From contig NZ_JAPDDT010000001.1 in the NCBI RefSeq assembly GCF_025950235.1, forward strand, positions 868,001 to 932,000: a stretch of 64,000 bases of DNA, given 5' to 3'. The translations under genes were made by a program, and so were the position numbers. The first letter of the stretch is position 1; each line of letters opens with the position of its first letter. This document shows positions 34,447 through 43,525 of this stretch, one piece after another. The notes beneath the pieces were generated by a model. That model was given only the letters and a program-made list of their open reading frames with translations, was not told where the DNA came from and did not search any database. This DNA is from Luteolibacter arcticus (GTDB lineage Bacteria; Verrucomicrobiota; Verrucomicrobiia; Verrucomicrobiales; Akkermansiaceae).

Positions 34447-34777
34447 GGCTGGTTGTAAGGGTGAATCGGGTGATTGGCAGTTTGACACTGCCGCAAACCA
34501 GATTGGGGGGGGACTAACCGGTCCAGAAGGTGGGACTTCTCGGGACGGACCGGGGACTTGTTCTGTGTAGTTGCGGTGGGTGCCGCGGAGATCGGGAAGT
34601 AAAGTTTCCGGTGAACCGGAAATATCAGGGCATCTGAGTAACGGAGTTCTATTGGATTTCCCCCGGAATGAACAAGGCGCGGTGTGAACCAATGATTTAT
34701 GGGCCGATAAATGACCTTCCCTAACTATTCCTGCTTAAGGATTTCCCACGGAATCGATCCACCCTTTAACTCCCGCC
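34447..34777. promoter_or_regulatory. Divergent regulatory region between cassette 2 and the NlpC/P60 gene
   Basis: There is no gene in these 331 bases. They contain a palindrome TTTCCGGT-ga-ACCGGAAA (34605-34622). Two 16-base direct copies of GGATTTCCC-N-CGGAAT (34654-34669 and 34739-34754, differing at one base) start 85 bases apart. There is also a hairpin ATTTAT-gggccg-ATAAAT (34695-34712) and a G8 run at 34505-34512. The repeated TTTCC...GGAA theme suggests binding sites for one regulator acting on one or both divergent genes. Confidence 0.5.
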
Positions 34778-35488
34778 GTGCTTTCCCGACTGCTCCCCTG
34801 CTCCGCCGCCCTCCTGCTTTGCCAATGTGCCACCGGCCCTCATCTCGCCATCCCTGGTCCTGCGTCAACGGTGCGGAGAATGGAGGCGATCGAAACCGCC
34901 TACACCTACAGCCGCTTGGAATGGCAGCCTAACGAGCACCACCGGAAACACGGCCGGGACAGTAGCGGAGTGCTCGTGCACACCCCTGACACCACGCTTT
35001 CCAGCCATGGCCTTTCGAATGGCTGGTGGCAAACCGGCCGGGTCGCTCGCGGGATGGCCTATCAGTGGGGTGGCTTCGACACCCCCACGCAGTTCGTCGC
35101 CTCGCTCGAACGCGGTGAAGCCGCCGGCGACATCTCCACCGCGGAGAAGCGGCGCCTCGGCGACGCCGGCACCAGCAAGGAGGCATGCGGAATCGACTGC
35201 TCCGGCTTCGTTTCGCGCTGCTGGCGGCTGTCGCGTCCCTATTCGACCAAGGAGCTGCCATCCATCTGCGACAAGCTCCAGAGCTGGGATGAACTGAAGC
35301 CCGGCGACATCCTCCTCAATGACCGCCACGTCGTGCTGTTCGCGAAGTGGGCCGCGACGGGAAACTCCCTGTATGTTTATGAAGCAGGCCCCCTCCCCGT
35401 GTGGCGGGTGAACGCGGCCGAGATCCGCAAGGACTACCTGCTCGCCCGCGGCTATCAACCGTGGCGCTATCGCGGAATCCGGGAGTAG
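34778..35488 (+). CDS. NlpC/P60-family lipoprotein (probable peptidoglycan hydrolase)
   Basis: 236 residues. The N-terminus MLSRLLPCSAALLLCQCATG has a lipobox-like LLLCQC, so the protein is probably lipid-anchored. The catalytic domain shows AYQWGG (95-100), the nucleophile Cys141 in GIDCSGFVS and His184 in DRHVVLF, preceded by LKPGDILL. These are the Cys-His residues of NlpC/P60 cell-wall peptidases, which cleave D-Glu-diaminopimelate bonds in peptidoglycan. An unusual ~40-residue insertion separates the YxWGG and DCSGF motifs. It is divergent from secreted cassette 2 and may share control elements with it. Confidence 0.85.
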   Translation: MLSRLLPCSAALLLCQCATGPHLAIPGPASTVRRMEAIETAYTYSRLEWQPNEHHRKHGRDSSGVLVHTPDTTLSSHGLSNGWWQTGRVARGMAYQWGGFDTPTQFVASLERGEAAGDISTAEKRRLGDAGTSKEACGIDCSGFVSRCWRLSRPYSTKELPSICDKLQSWDELKPGDILLNDRHVVLFAKWAATGNSLYVYEAGPLPVWRVNAAEIRKDYLLARGYQPWRYRGIRE

Positions 35489-35502
35489 ACAGGCAGGCAG
35501 GC

Positions 35503-36867
35503 TCAGGCACCGGGCAAGTGCATGACCACACGGAGCCCCCCCCCCTGCCGGTTTTCCAAGGTCAGATCCCCCCCATGATTTCTCAGGATGGTCCTCGCGA
35601 TCGGCAGGCCCAATCCCGTCCCTCCGGTCGAGCGGTTGCGCGAGCCTTCCAGTCTCACGAAAGGCATGAAGACCCGGTCCATGTCAGCCTCCGGGATCCC
35701 CGGGCCGTCGTCATCCACGATGACCTCGAGCATCCCCGCACCGGTCCGGGTGCTGACCCGCGCCACGCCGCCATAGCGCACGGCATTCTCGATGATGTTT
35801 CGCACCGCCCTCCGCAGGGAATCCGGACGGCAGCGCCATGGCAACGGCTCATCCCCACGGAATTCAACCTTCCAACCGAGCGCGTGCAGGTCTTCGCACA
35901 AGCTCTCTAACAGCGCATGCTGGTCCACGGTCCGCGTGCCTCCGGAAGATGCGTCCTCACGTGCGAAAGCCAGGCTGGCCTCGGTGATCGCCTTCATCTC
36001 ATCCAGCGTCGCCACCAGCTTGTCGCGGGTTTCGCCGTCGGCCACGAACTCCGCCTGCAAGCGCAATGAGGTGATCGGCGTGCGCAGGTCATGACTGATC
36101 GCGGCCATGATACCGGTCCGGTCCTCCACGTATCTCTTGAGCCGGGACTGCATGCGATTGAAAGCCGTCGCTGTCCGGCGGATGTCATCTGCGCCTTCCT
36201 CCGGCAGGGGGTCCGTGGCCTCGCCGCGCCCGAGTTTCTCCGCCGCTTCGGTGAGCCGTCTCAATGGCCGCCCCACCCGGTTCGCGATCAGGGCCGTCAC
36301 CAGGCACAACGCCGCGGCCGTGATGCCCATTGAAATGTAGTAGGAAGCGGGCGGGCCGCCCACCGGCCCGGGCTTCGCATAGATCGCATGCAACCACACC
36401 CCATCGTCAATCCGGGTGGTCAGGCCAAAGCCGTTCCACTTGTTCAGATGAAGCAGGTTCGCAGGAGATCCCCCTTTCCACTCGTCCAAGGGCAGCGGCT
36501 CCCACTTCAGTCCATTCTGAAGCTCGAGGCTGCCAGGAGGCGGCGGCCGACTTGCTTCCATCAGCCGCTCCCGAGCCTGCTTCTCCCACGCGAGCGTTTC
36601 CGGCTCGGGTCCACCGGCCAGCCAGAATCTCACCGCACTCGTGCTCGCCGCAGTCACGATGCCCTCGTGAAGGTCGGACTCGGCCGCATCCAGCAATCGT
36701 GCCACCGAGGCCGTGCGGGAGATGAACTCATCCCGTCTTAGCAGCGAGACCGTGCGCAACTGCTCGTCCCGATAGATCACCAGGAACACCACCTGCGAAA
36801 GGACCAGCGACAGCAGCAGCAGCGTGATCCACTGCCCCGTGAGGCTCCGCATCCAAAAGCGCTTCAT
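35503..36867 (-). CDS. Sensor histidine kinase (first two-component system)
   Basis: 454 residues from ATG 36867. Two membrane helices (about 9-30 and 163-183) frame a ~130-residue periplasmic sensor. These are followed by a HAMP region (NRVGRPLRRLTEAAEKLGRGE), the phosphoacceptor helix with AAISHDLRTPITSLRL, and an ATPase domain with N box RNIIENAVRYG, G1 DDDGPGIPE and G2 GGTGLGLPIA. The response regulator stop overlaps this start by ATGA. A C10 tract at 35536-35545 (G10 on the coding strand) lies near the 3' end, in the last 20 codons. It probably senses an envelope signal for the adjacent RND pump. Confidence 0.95.
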   Translation of the reverse strand: MKRFWMRSLTGQWITLLLLSLVLSQVVFLVIYRDEQLRTVSLLRRDEFISRTASVARLLDAAESDLHEGIVTAASTSAVRFWLAGGPEPETLAWEKQARERLMEASRPPPPGSLELQNGLKWEPLPLDEWKGGSPANLLHLNKWNGFGLTTRIDDGVWLHAIYAKPGPVGGPPASYYISMGITAAALCLVTALIANRVGRPLRRLTEAAEKLGRGEATDPLPEEGADDIRRTATAFNRMQSRLKRYVEDRTGIMAAISHDLRTPITSLRLQAEFVADGETRDKLVATLDEMKAITEASLAFAREDASSGGTRTVDQHALLESLCEDLHALGWKVEFRGDEPLPWRCRPDSLRRAVRNIIENAVRYGGVARVSTRTGAGMLEVIVDDDGPGIPEADMDRVFMPFVRLEGSRNRSTGGTGLGLPIARTILRNHGGDLTLENRQGGGLRVVMHLPGA

Positions 36868-37592
36868 CCCGGTGACACCTCCCCGGTGAAGCAGTAGCCG
36901 TCTCCCCAGAAGGTCTTGATGAGGACAGGATTCTTCGGATCCTGTTCGATTTTCCGGCGCAAACGGCTGACCTGGTTGTCGATGCTGCGATCCCACGCCT
37001 CCGCCTCACGACCGCTTGTTAGATCCAGCAGCGCATCACGGCTGAGCACCTTCCCCGCGTGTTCCAGGAAGACACATAGCAGGCGGTACTCGGCGGTGCT
37101 CAGCGGTACCGCCACCCCGTCCGCCCCGGTGACCTCGTGACGGGTCATGTCGAAGAGCTTGTCGCCAAAGCGGACATTGCCCCCTTTCGCGCCGGATTCC
37201 TCCGTTTTCACCGGATCGCTCCCTGTGCGGCGCAGCACCGCGCGGATGCGGGCAAGCAGCTCGCGCGGATTGAATGGCTTCACGAGGTAGTCGTCCGCAC
37301 CCAGCTCCAGGCCCACGATGCGCTCGGTGTCCTCCGCCATCGCTGTTAGAAAAATCACCGGCAGCTTGGAAACGGACCGCAGATGGCGGCAGAGTGACAG
37401 CCCGTCCTCCCCCGGCATCATGATGTCGAGCACCGCCAGGTCAGGCACCTCGCCGCGGGCCATCATGGCACGGAATTCCGCCGCGCTGGCAGCCGCGCTC
37501 ACCTTGTAGCCGTGCTGGCCCAGGTAGCGCACCAGCAGCTCGCGGATTTCCCCGTGGTCGTCGACCACGGCGATGTGCGGAAGGGGTTCCAT
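36864..37592 (-). CDS. OmpR-family response regulator (first two-component system)
   Basis: 242 residues. The receiver domain has the acidic pair VVDDH, the phosphoacceptor Asp in LAVLDIMMPGEDG (about residue 56), a Thr in FLTAMAED and Lys in LVKPFNPREL. The C-terminal winged helix runs from about 140 (FDMTRHEVTGADGVAVPLSTAEYRLL) to SIDNQVSRLRRKIEQDP and TFWGDGYCF. It is divergent from the RND pump genes. Tandem half-sites between the two are a likely binding site. It is encoded just upstream of its kinase. Confidence 0.95.
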   Translation of the reverse strand: MEPLPHIAVVDDHGEIRELLVRYLGQHGYKVSAAASAAEFRAMMARGEVPDLAVLDIMMPGEDGLSLCRHLRSVSKLPVIFLTAMAEDTERIVGLELGADDYLVKPFNPRELLARIRAVLRRTGSDPVKTEESGAKGGNVRFGDKLFDMTRHEVTGADGVAVPLSTAEYRLLCVFLEHAGKVLSRDALLDLTSGREAEAWDRSIDNQVSRLRRKIEQDPKNPVLIKTFWGDGYCFTGEVSPG

Positions 37593-37673
37593 GCTTCGTC
37601 ACCGGTAGCATGGCCCTTTCGGGATCACAGGGCGTGCAAAAAAGTGTCGCATTTTGTGCCGGAGTCCGGGCGG

Positions 37674-37693
37674 TTGCGACAATTCGCGACAAT
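37674..37693. promoter_or_regulatory. Tandem 10-bp direct repeats, probable response-regulator site
   Basis: TTGCGACAAT followed directly by TCGCGACAAT, a period of one helical turn, as for OmpR-family regulators that bind as head-to-tail dimers. An inverted TGTCGCA lies at 37645-37651. The site is 57 bases upstream of the pump's start codon and 82 bases upstream of the response regulator start, so it could control both divergent transcripts. Confidence 0.5.
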
Positions 37694-37749
37694 AAATACC
37701 GGCGCTTGAGATACCATCGGGCTCTTCCCGTGGTAAGAGTGCCCCGCCG

Positions 37750-38880
37750 ATGAAGAGAGCCGTCTGCTTCCTGATTTTCCTGCTGGTCCTTTCCGCCGCC
37801 TATTTCGCGTGGCAAAGGGCGAGCGCCTCAACGGGCGAGCGCGCTCCCGCCACCGCCGCGCCGCGGGCAATACCCGTGACGGTCGCGGAAGCCCGCAAGG
37901 AGGAAATTCCCATCTGGCTGGAAGGCATCGGCAATGTCCAGGCGGCCAATACCGTGACCGTCCGGCCGCGGGTCGGCGGTGCCTTGGAAAGCATCACCTT
38001 CACCGAGGGCGCGATGGTCAAGGAGGGCGACGTGCTTGCCCGGATCGATCCCCGTCCCTACCAGTCCGTGCTTGCCCAGGAAGAGGCGCGAAAGGCGCAG
38101 GATGAGGCACAACTGGCCAATGCCCGCACTACCCTCGGCCGGGTCCAGACCCTCGTGAAGGAGAATGCCGTGAGCCAACAGGCGCTCGATCAGGCGGAGG
38201 CCGCCGCGAGCCAACTGGAAGCCCAGGTGAAAGCCGGCCAAGCAGCGATCGATGCCGCCCAGCTCGACCTCGATTTCACTACCGTGCGCGCACCCATTTC
38301 CGGCCGCACCGGCGTGCGCATGGTGGATGCCGGAAACGTGGTGACCGCCAGCCAGGCGGAGGGTCTGGTCGTGCTGACCGAACTGCAGCCTATCTCAGTC
38401 ATTTTCACCCTCCCCCAGCGCTATCTGGCTGACCTCCGCGCCCACATGAAACCGGGTGCCGCGGAACTCGCCGTGCAAGCCCGCGATGAAGACGGCACCC
38501 TGCTGGATGAAGGCGTGCTGAAGCTGGTGGACAACCAGATCGACAACACCACCGGCACCCTGAAGCTGAAGGCCTCCTTTCCTAACAAGGACTTCACCCT
38601 CTGGCCCGGCCAATACGTTAACGCCCGGGTGCTGGTGGAGACGAGGGAGGACATTCTGGTGGTGCCTGCCGAAGCCGTCCTACCGGGACTGGACGGACCC
38701 TTCGTCTACCTGGTGAAGGATGATGACACGGTGGAGGCGCGCCAGACGAAACCCGGGATCACGCTGGGGGGGCTCACCGTGATCGAGAGCGGGCTGCAAG
38801 CCGGCGACCGGGTGGTGCGTGAGGGCCAGAACAAGCTGAAGCCCGGTTCGCAGATTAGCATTACCCCCTCGGGATCATGA
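37750..38880 (+). CDS. RND efflux pump periplasmic adaptor (membrane fusion protein)
   Basis: 376 residues. It has an N-terminal signal-anchor (MKRAVCFLIFLLVLSAAYFAW) without a lipobox Cys at the usual place. The lipoyl half-motifs (VRPRVGGALESITFTEGAMVKEGDVLARID and, further on, FTTVRAPISGRTGVRMVDAGNVV) flank a coiled-coil hairpin at about 100-170 (QDEAQLANARTTLGRVQ). Beta-barrel and membrane-proximal domains follow. This is the MdtA/AcrA family that links the inner-membrane pump to an outer-membrane channel. It is coupled to the pump gene by ATGA (38877-38880). Confidence 0.95.
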   Translation: MKRAVCFLIFLLVLSAAYFAWQRASASTGERAPATAAPRAIPVTVAEARKEEIPIWLEGIGNVQAANTVTVRPRVGGALESITFTEGAMVKEGDVLARIDPRPYQSVLAQEEARKAQDEAQLANARTTLGRVQTLVKENAVSQQALDQAEAAASQLEAQVKAGQAAIDAAQLDLDFTTVRAPISGRTGVRMVDAGNVVTASQAEGLVVLTELQPISVIFTLPQRYLADLRAHMKPGAAELAVQARDEDGTLLDEGVLKLVDNQIDNTTGTLKLKASFPNKDFTLWPGQYVNARVLVETREDILVVPAEAVLPGLDGPFVYLVKDDDTVEARQTKPGITLGGLTVIESGLQAGDRVVREGQNKLKPGSQISITPSGS

Positions 38881-41800
38881 ACATTTCCGCCCCCTTCATC
38901 CGGCGCCCGATCGCGACCACGCTCCTCACCATCGGCATCCTGCTGGTGGGTCTCATCTGCTTCCCGCTGCTGCCCGTCGCGCCGCTGCCGCAGGTGGAAT
39001 TCCCCACCATCCAGGTCTCTGCGAACCTGCCCGGGGCCAGTCCGGAAACAATGGCGTCCTCGGTGGCCACGCCGTTGGAGAACCAACTCGCCTTGATCCC
39101 CGGCGTCACCCAGATGACTTCCGCCAGCGGCTTGGGCAGTGTCCAGATTACGATCCAGTTCGACCTGGCCAAGAACATCGACGCCGCCGCCCAAGAGGTG
39201 CAAGCGGCCATCAGCGCCGCGGCGGGCCAGCTTCCCGCCAACCTGCCCAGCCCGCCGAATTTCCGGAAGGTCAATCCCGCGGACTCGCCCATCCTGATCC
39301 TCAGCCTCACCTCCGAGGTGCTGCCACTCACCGAGGTGAGCGACTACGCGGCGAACGTCGTGGCACAGCAAATCTCCCAGCTCGGCGGTGTGGCCCAGGT
39401 GGATGTGATGGGAGAGCAGAAGCCCGCCGTACGCGTGCAGGTGGACCCGGCCAAGCTCGCCGCCGTGGGCCTCACCCTGGATGACGTGCGGGGCGTGATT
39501 GCGTCCGCCACCATCAACTCACCGAAGGGCACCATCAATGGCCCGCGCCAGAGCTTCTCGATCTATGCGAACGACCAGCTCCTGAAAGCGGAACCCTACA
39601 ACGACCTCATCCTCGCCTATCGCAAGGGCGCACCGATCCGCGTCCGCGATGTCGGCCGGGCGGTCGATGGCCCGGAATCCATCCGTTCTTCCGCCCTGGT
39701 GAACAACAAGCCGGGCGTCGGCATCATCATTCGCAAGGAAGCCACGGCCAACGTGATCGACACCATCGAGAGCGTGAACAAGCTCCTGCCTTCCCTGCGC
39801 GCGTCGATCCCCCCGGCGATGAGCATCGATCTGCTGAGCGACCGCAGCCGGACGATCCGCGCCTCGGTGGAGGAGGTGGAGCTTCACCTGGTGCTCACGG
39901 TGGTCCTTGTCACCATCGTGGTCTTCGCCTTCCTGCGAAATACCCGGGCGACCCTAATCGCCAGTGCCGTGGTACCCGTTTCCATCATCGCCACCTTCGC
40001 GATCATGAAGCTCCTCGGCTTCAGCCTGAACAACCTCTCGCTGATGGCGCTCACCATCTCGGTCGGCTTCGTGATCGATGACGCGATCGTGATGTTAGAG
40101 AACATCTACCGTCACATCGAGGAGGGTATGAAGCCGATGGACGCTGCCTTGAAGGGAGCCAAAGAAGTCGGCTTCACGATCCTCTCGATCACCTTCTCGC
40201 TCATCGCCGTCTTCATCCCCGTGCTATTGATGGGTGGCATCGTCGGGCGGCTCTTCCGCGAGTTCGCGGTGACGGTCACTGCGGCCGTATTGGTGTCCTG
40301 CTTCGTCTCGCTCACCTTCGTGCCGATGCTGTGCTCGCGGTTCCTTAAGCATTTCGAGCCGCCCACTGGCAAGGGGCCGCGCGCCCTGCTCGACCGCGGC
40401 TTGGAAAAATTCTTCGGCGGTCTGGAGAAGACCTACGAGTGGATGTTGCACGTCGTGCTCCGCCATCGGAAAACCACGCTGTTCTCGCTGGTGGTCACGG
40501 TGGCACTGACCGGCTTCGTCTTCATGAAGATGCCGAAGGGCTTCTTCCCCATGCAGGACACCGGCCTGATGAATGCCACGGCTGAGGCCTCGGCCGACAT
40601 ATCCTATGAGGCCATGTTCGAGCGCGTCCAGCAGGTGGGAGAAATCATCAAGAGCGATCCCGCCGTGCAGGGTCTCCAGAACCGGATCGGCTCCGGGGGA
40701 CGCGGCGGCGGCTCGATGAATAGCGCCCGCTTTTTCATCACGCTCAAGGAGCGGGACCAGCGCGATCCCGTCGGCGTGGTGATGAACCGGCTGCGCCAAG
40801 CCACTGCCACCATCCCCGGGATGACGGTCTTCTTCCAGCCCCAGCAGGATCTCAACCTCGGCGGCTTCTCTTCCAAAACCCAGTTCCAGTATACCCTGCG
40901 GGATTCCGACATGGACGAGCTCAATGAGTGGGCTCCGAAGATCATGGACCGCATGAAGCAGCTCCCGGAATTGCGTGACGTGACCTCCGACCAGGAGTCG
41001 TCCGCCCCCGCCCTCACCGTGGAGATCGATCGCCAGGCGGCGAGCCGCTTCGGCATCCCGGCGCAGGATATCAACTCCGCCCTCTACAATGCCTTCGGCG
41101 AACGACAGGTCACCCAGTTCTACACGCAGGTGAGCCAGTACAAGGTCATCATCGAGGTCGATCCGGAGCTTCAGAAGGATTCGTCCACCTTCGACAAGAT
41201 CTTCCTGAAATCCCCGCTCACCGGTGGTCAGGTGCCGCTTTCCTCACTGATCACATCCACCACCGGAGCCAGCAAACCCCTCACGGTGAATCACCTCGGC
41301 AAGTATCCATCGGTGACCATCTCTTTCAACCTCGCTCCGGACGTAGCTCTCGGGGACGCCGTGGCCGTCGTGGAAAAGGCCACCGCGGAAATGGGCATGC
41401 CCGCCTCTGTCAGCGGCAGCTTCCAGGGAACGGCGCAGGCCTTCCAGGATTCCCTGCGCTCCCAGCCGCTGCTTATCGCCGCTGCCATCGTGGCGATCTA
41501 CATCATCCTCGGCATGCTCTATGAGAGCTATATCCATCCCCTCACCATTCTCTCCACCCTGCCCTCGGCCGGGCTCGGCGCGCTCCTCACGCTGTGGGCC
41601 TTCGGCCACGATGTCGGCGTAATCGCCGTCATCGGCATCCTCCTCCTCATCGGCATCGTGAAAAAAAATGCGATCATGATGATCGACTTCGCCATCGAGG
41701 CCGAGCGAGACCGTGGGATGGAACCAGAGAAGGCCATCTTCGAGGCCTGCATCAAGCGCTTCCGGCCCATCCTGATGACCACCCTCGCGGCGATGATCGG

Positions 41801-42017
41801 CGGTATCCCGCTTGCGCTTGGCCATGGCGACGGTTCGGAGCTACGCCAACCGCTTGGCTACGCGATCGTTGGCGGCCTTGCCCTCAGCCAGTTGCTCACG
41901 CTCTTCACCACGCCGGTGGTTTACCTGATGTTCGACGGACTCCTCCTGCGCGCGCGGAAGCTTCGCAAACCTCGTCAGGAAGACGGACTCGGCGACGCAG
42001 GATCACAACCTGCCTGA
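38877..42017 (+). CDS. RND multidrug efflux transporter, inner-membrane subunit
   Basis: 1046 residues, the standard length for hydrophobe/amphiphile efflux (MdtB/MdtC/AcrB) pumps. It begins MNISAPFIRRPIATTLLTIGILLVG (helix 1). The proton-relay motif is in helix 4 (SVGFVIDDAIVMLENIYRH, with the paired Asp residues), and helix 10 carries the Lys in GIVKKNAIMMIDFAIE. Two large periplasmic loops lie between helices 1-2 and 7-8. It exports toxic compounds by proton antiport as a trimer with the adaptor encoded just upstream. No outer-membrane channel gene is next to it. Two two-component systems flank the pair. Confidence 0.97.
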   Translation: MNISAPFIRRPIATTLLTIGILLVGLICFPLLPVAPLPQVEFPTIQVSANLPGASPETMASSVATPLENQLALIPGVTQMTSASGLGSVQITIQFDLAKNIDAAAQEVQAAISAAAGQLPANLPSPPNFRKVNPADSPILILSLTSEVLPLTEVSDYAANVVAQQISQLGGVAQVDVMGEQKPAVRVQVDPAKLAAVGLTLDDVRGVIASATINSPKGTINGPRQSFSIYANDQLLKAEPYNDLILAYRKGAPIRVRDVGRAVDGPESIRSSALVNNKPGVGIIIRKEATANVIDTIESVNKLLPSLRASIPPAMSIDLLSDRSRTIRASVEEVELHLVLTVVLVTIVVFAFLRNTRATLIASAVVPVSIIATFAIMKLLGFSLNNLSLMALTISVGFVIDDAIVMLENIYRHIEEGMKPMDAALKGAKEVGFTILSITFSLIAVFIPVLLMGGIVGRLFREFAVTVTAAVLVSCFVSLTFVPMLCSRFLKHFEPPTGKGPRALLDRGLEKFFGGLEKTYEWMLHVVLRHRKTTLFSLVVTVALTGFVFMKMPKGFFPMQDTGLMNATAEASADISYEAMFERVQQVGEIIKSDPAVQGLQNRIGSGGRGGGSMNSARFFITLKERDQRDPVGVVMNRLRQATATIPGMTVFFQPQQDLNLGGFSSKTQFQYTLRDSDMDELNEWAPKIMDRMKQLPELRDVTSDQESSAPALTVEIDRQAASRFGIPAQDINSALYNAFGERQVTQFYTQVSQYKVIIEVDPELQKDSSTFDKIFLKSPLTGGQVPLSSLITSTTGASKPLTVNHLGKYPSVTISFNLAPDVALGDAVAVVEKATAEMGMPASVSGSFQGTAQAFQDSLRSQPLLIAAAIVAIYIILGMLYESYIHPLTILSTLPSAGLGALLTLWAFGHDVGVIAVIGILLLIGIVKKNAIMMIDFAIEAERDRGMEPEKAIFEACIKRFRPILMTTLAAMIGGIPLALGHGDGSELRQPLGYAIVGGLALSQLLTLFTTPVVYLMFDGLLLRARKLRKPRQEDGLGDAGSQPA

Positions 42018-42032
42018 GCCACCCGTTTCATT

Positions 42033-43523
42033 TCAGGAAGACGGGGCCGACAGTCTCACAGTGAAGCAGGCCCCCTGCCCCGCTTGGCTTTGCACGGAAA
42101 TGGTGCCGCCTTCCGCCTCGACCAGACCACGACAGATCGCGAGCCCGAGGCCATAGCGGCCCTGGGAACCGGTCCGTGACTTGTCGGCGCGGTAGAACCG
42201 CTCGAAAACGTGCGGCAGATCCTCCACGGGAATGCCCGGACCATCGTCCTTCACTTCAAGCACGACCCCACTCTCCTCCTGCCGAATCGTTACCGCGACT
42301 GACCCTCCCTCACGCCCATGATGGATCGCATTCTCCACCAGATTGGAAATCACCAGCACGAGGCGTTCGGGACTGCCGCTGGTGATGGCGACTCCACCTT
42401 CCCGCGTGATCGAGACGTTCCGCGCCTTTGCCAGTGAATGGAGCCGGCGCACCACATCATCTGCCAGCGCTCCGATTTCCAACGGCGGGCCGGGCTTGCG
42501 AATCTCCCCGGCATCGAGACGAGCCAGCTCTAACAACGCCTCCGCCAGCCGCTTCATTTGCCGTGCGGTGTCGAGGTTGCCGGCAAGCACCTCACGATAT
42601 TCCTCCGCCGGACGCTCTCGCGACAACACCGTCTGGGTCTCGGCAATCAGCACCGAAAGCGGCGTCCGCAGCTCATGAGAAGCATCCGCGGTGAAACGCT
42701 TCTGTTGGGCAAAGGTGTCCTCCAGCCGCTCGAAGGTTGAGTTCAGCACTTCCGCCAGCTGTCCGAGCTCGCTGCCTGGATGATCGACCGCGATGCGCTC
42801 GGAGAGCTTTCCCTCCGAGATTCGCTTCGCCGCACCGGCGATCTGTTCGATCGGGCGGATCGACCGCGTGGTCAGCCACCAGCCACCTCCGAGCCCCACG
42901 ACCAGCACGCCAACTCCGATTGCCGATAACCGCGCGGCATAGGGCTTCATCCCGGCCAAGTCTTTCCCCACCGGACGTCCGGCCAGCACGCACTCGCCCA
43001 TCTCCGTGAAATGATAGGCCTCCCGCAATCCGTCGCGGTCTCGGAAACGCGTCTGGGTATCCCGCGCCTCGCGCTGCGGCAGCGGCACCGTGGCAGGGGC
43101 ATTCTCCGAACTCTGGACACGCGCCTGCGGACCGGTCCACACGACGTAGTAGTAGCCCTCTCCCGCTTGACCCGGGAACATCGCTTTCACCGTCGCGGGA
43201 ACCGAGCGATCGCGAAGCATGGGCGGCGGTCCCAGACCGAAGCCCATTTCATAATCACCGAAGTCCTCGCCCTCATCCCGGGGCGGAAGCCGTTTTGAAC
43301 CACCTGATTCCGACGACGACACGCGGTTGCTCAGGAATGGTGGATCCGGCGGACGAATGCTCACGCCCAACGCCACCGCCCGCCTCGCCAACTCATCGTC
43401 CAGTCGTGTCACCCGCTGCGTCTTCTCAAGCTGCCACGCGGTCGCGCCGAAGGCAGCAAGCAGCCCGACCAGCAGGATGCCCTGCCAGATCTGCAAACGC
43501 CAGCGAATGGAATCCGTGAACAT
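42033..43523 (-). CDS. Sensor histidine kinase (second two-component system)
   Basis: 496 residues. Helix 1 is near the N-terminus (WQGILLVGLLAAFGATAWQL). A ~160-residue periplasmic region, rich in Pro/Ser/Asp with a flexible stretch around residues 55-90, precedes helix 2 (LSAIGVGVLVVGLGGGWWL). HAMP (TTRSIRPIEQIAGAAKRISEG) is followed by the H box TADASHELRTPLSVLIAE. The kinase domain follows, with an N-box (NLVENAIHHG), G1 (DDGPGIPVED) and G2 (RYGLGLAICRGL) region. It resembles QseC/CusS-type kinases. It starts two bases before its response regulator stop and is convergent with the pump gene, 15 bases away. Confidence 0.95.
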   Translation of the reverse strand: MFTDSIRWRLQIWQGILLVGLLAAFGATAWQLEKTQRVTRLDDELARRAVALGVSIRPPDPPFLSNRVSSSESGGSKRLPPRDEGEDFGDYEMGFGLGPPPMLRDRSVPATVKAMFPGQAGEGYYYVVWTGPQARVQSSENAPATVPLPQREARDTQTRFRDRDGLREAYHFTEMGECVLAGRPVGKDLAGMKPYAARLSAIGVGVLVVGLGGGWWLTTRSIRPIEQIAGAAKRISEGKLSERIAVDHPGSELGQLAEVLNSTFERLEDTFAQQKRFTADASHELRTPLSVLIAETQTVLSRERPAEEYREVLAGNLDTARQMKRLAEALLELARLDAGEIRKPGPPLEIGALADDVVRRLHSLAKARNVSITREGGVAITSGSPERLVLVISNLVENAIHHGREGGSVAVTIRQEESGVVLEVKDDGPGIPVEDLPHVFERFYRADKSRTGSQGRYGLGLAICRGLVEAEGGTISVQSQAGQGACFTVRLSAPSS

Positions 43524-43525
43524 GA

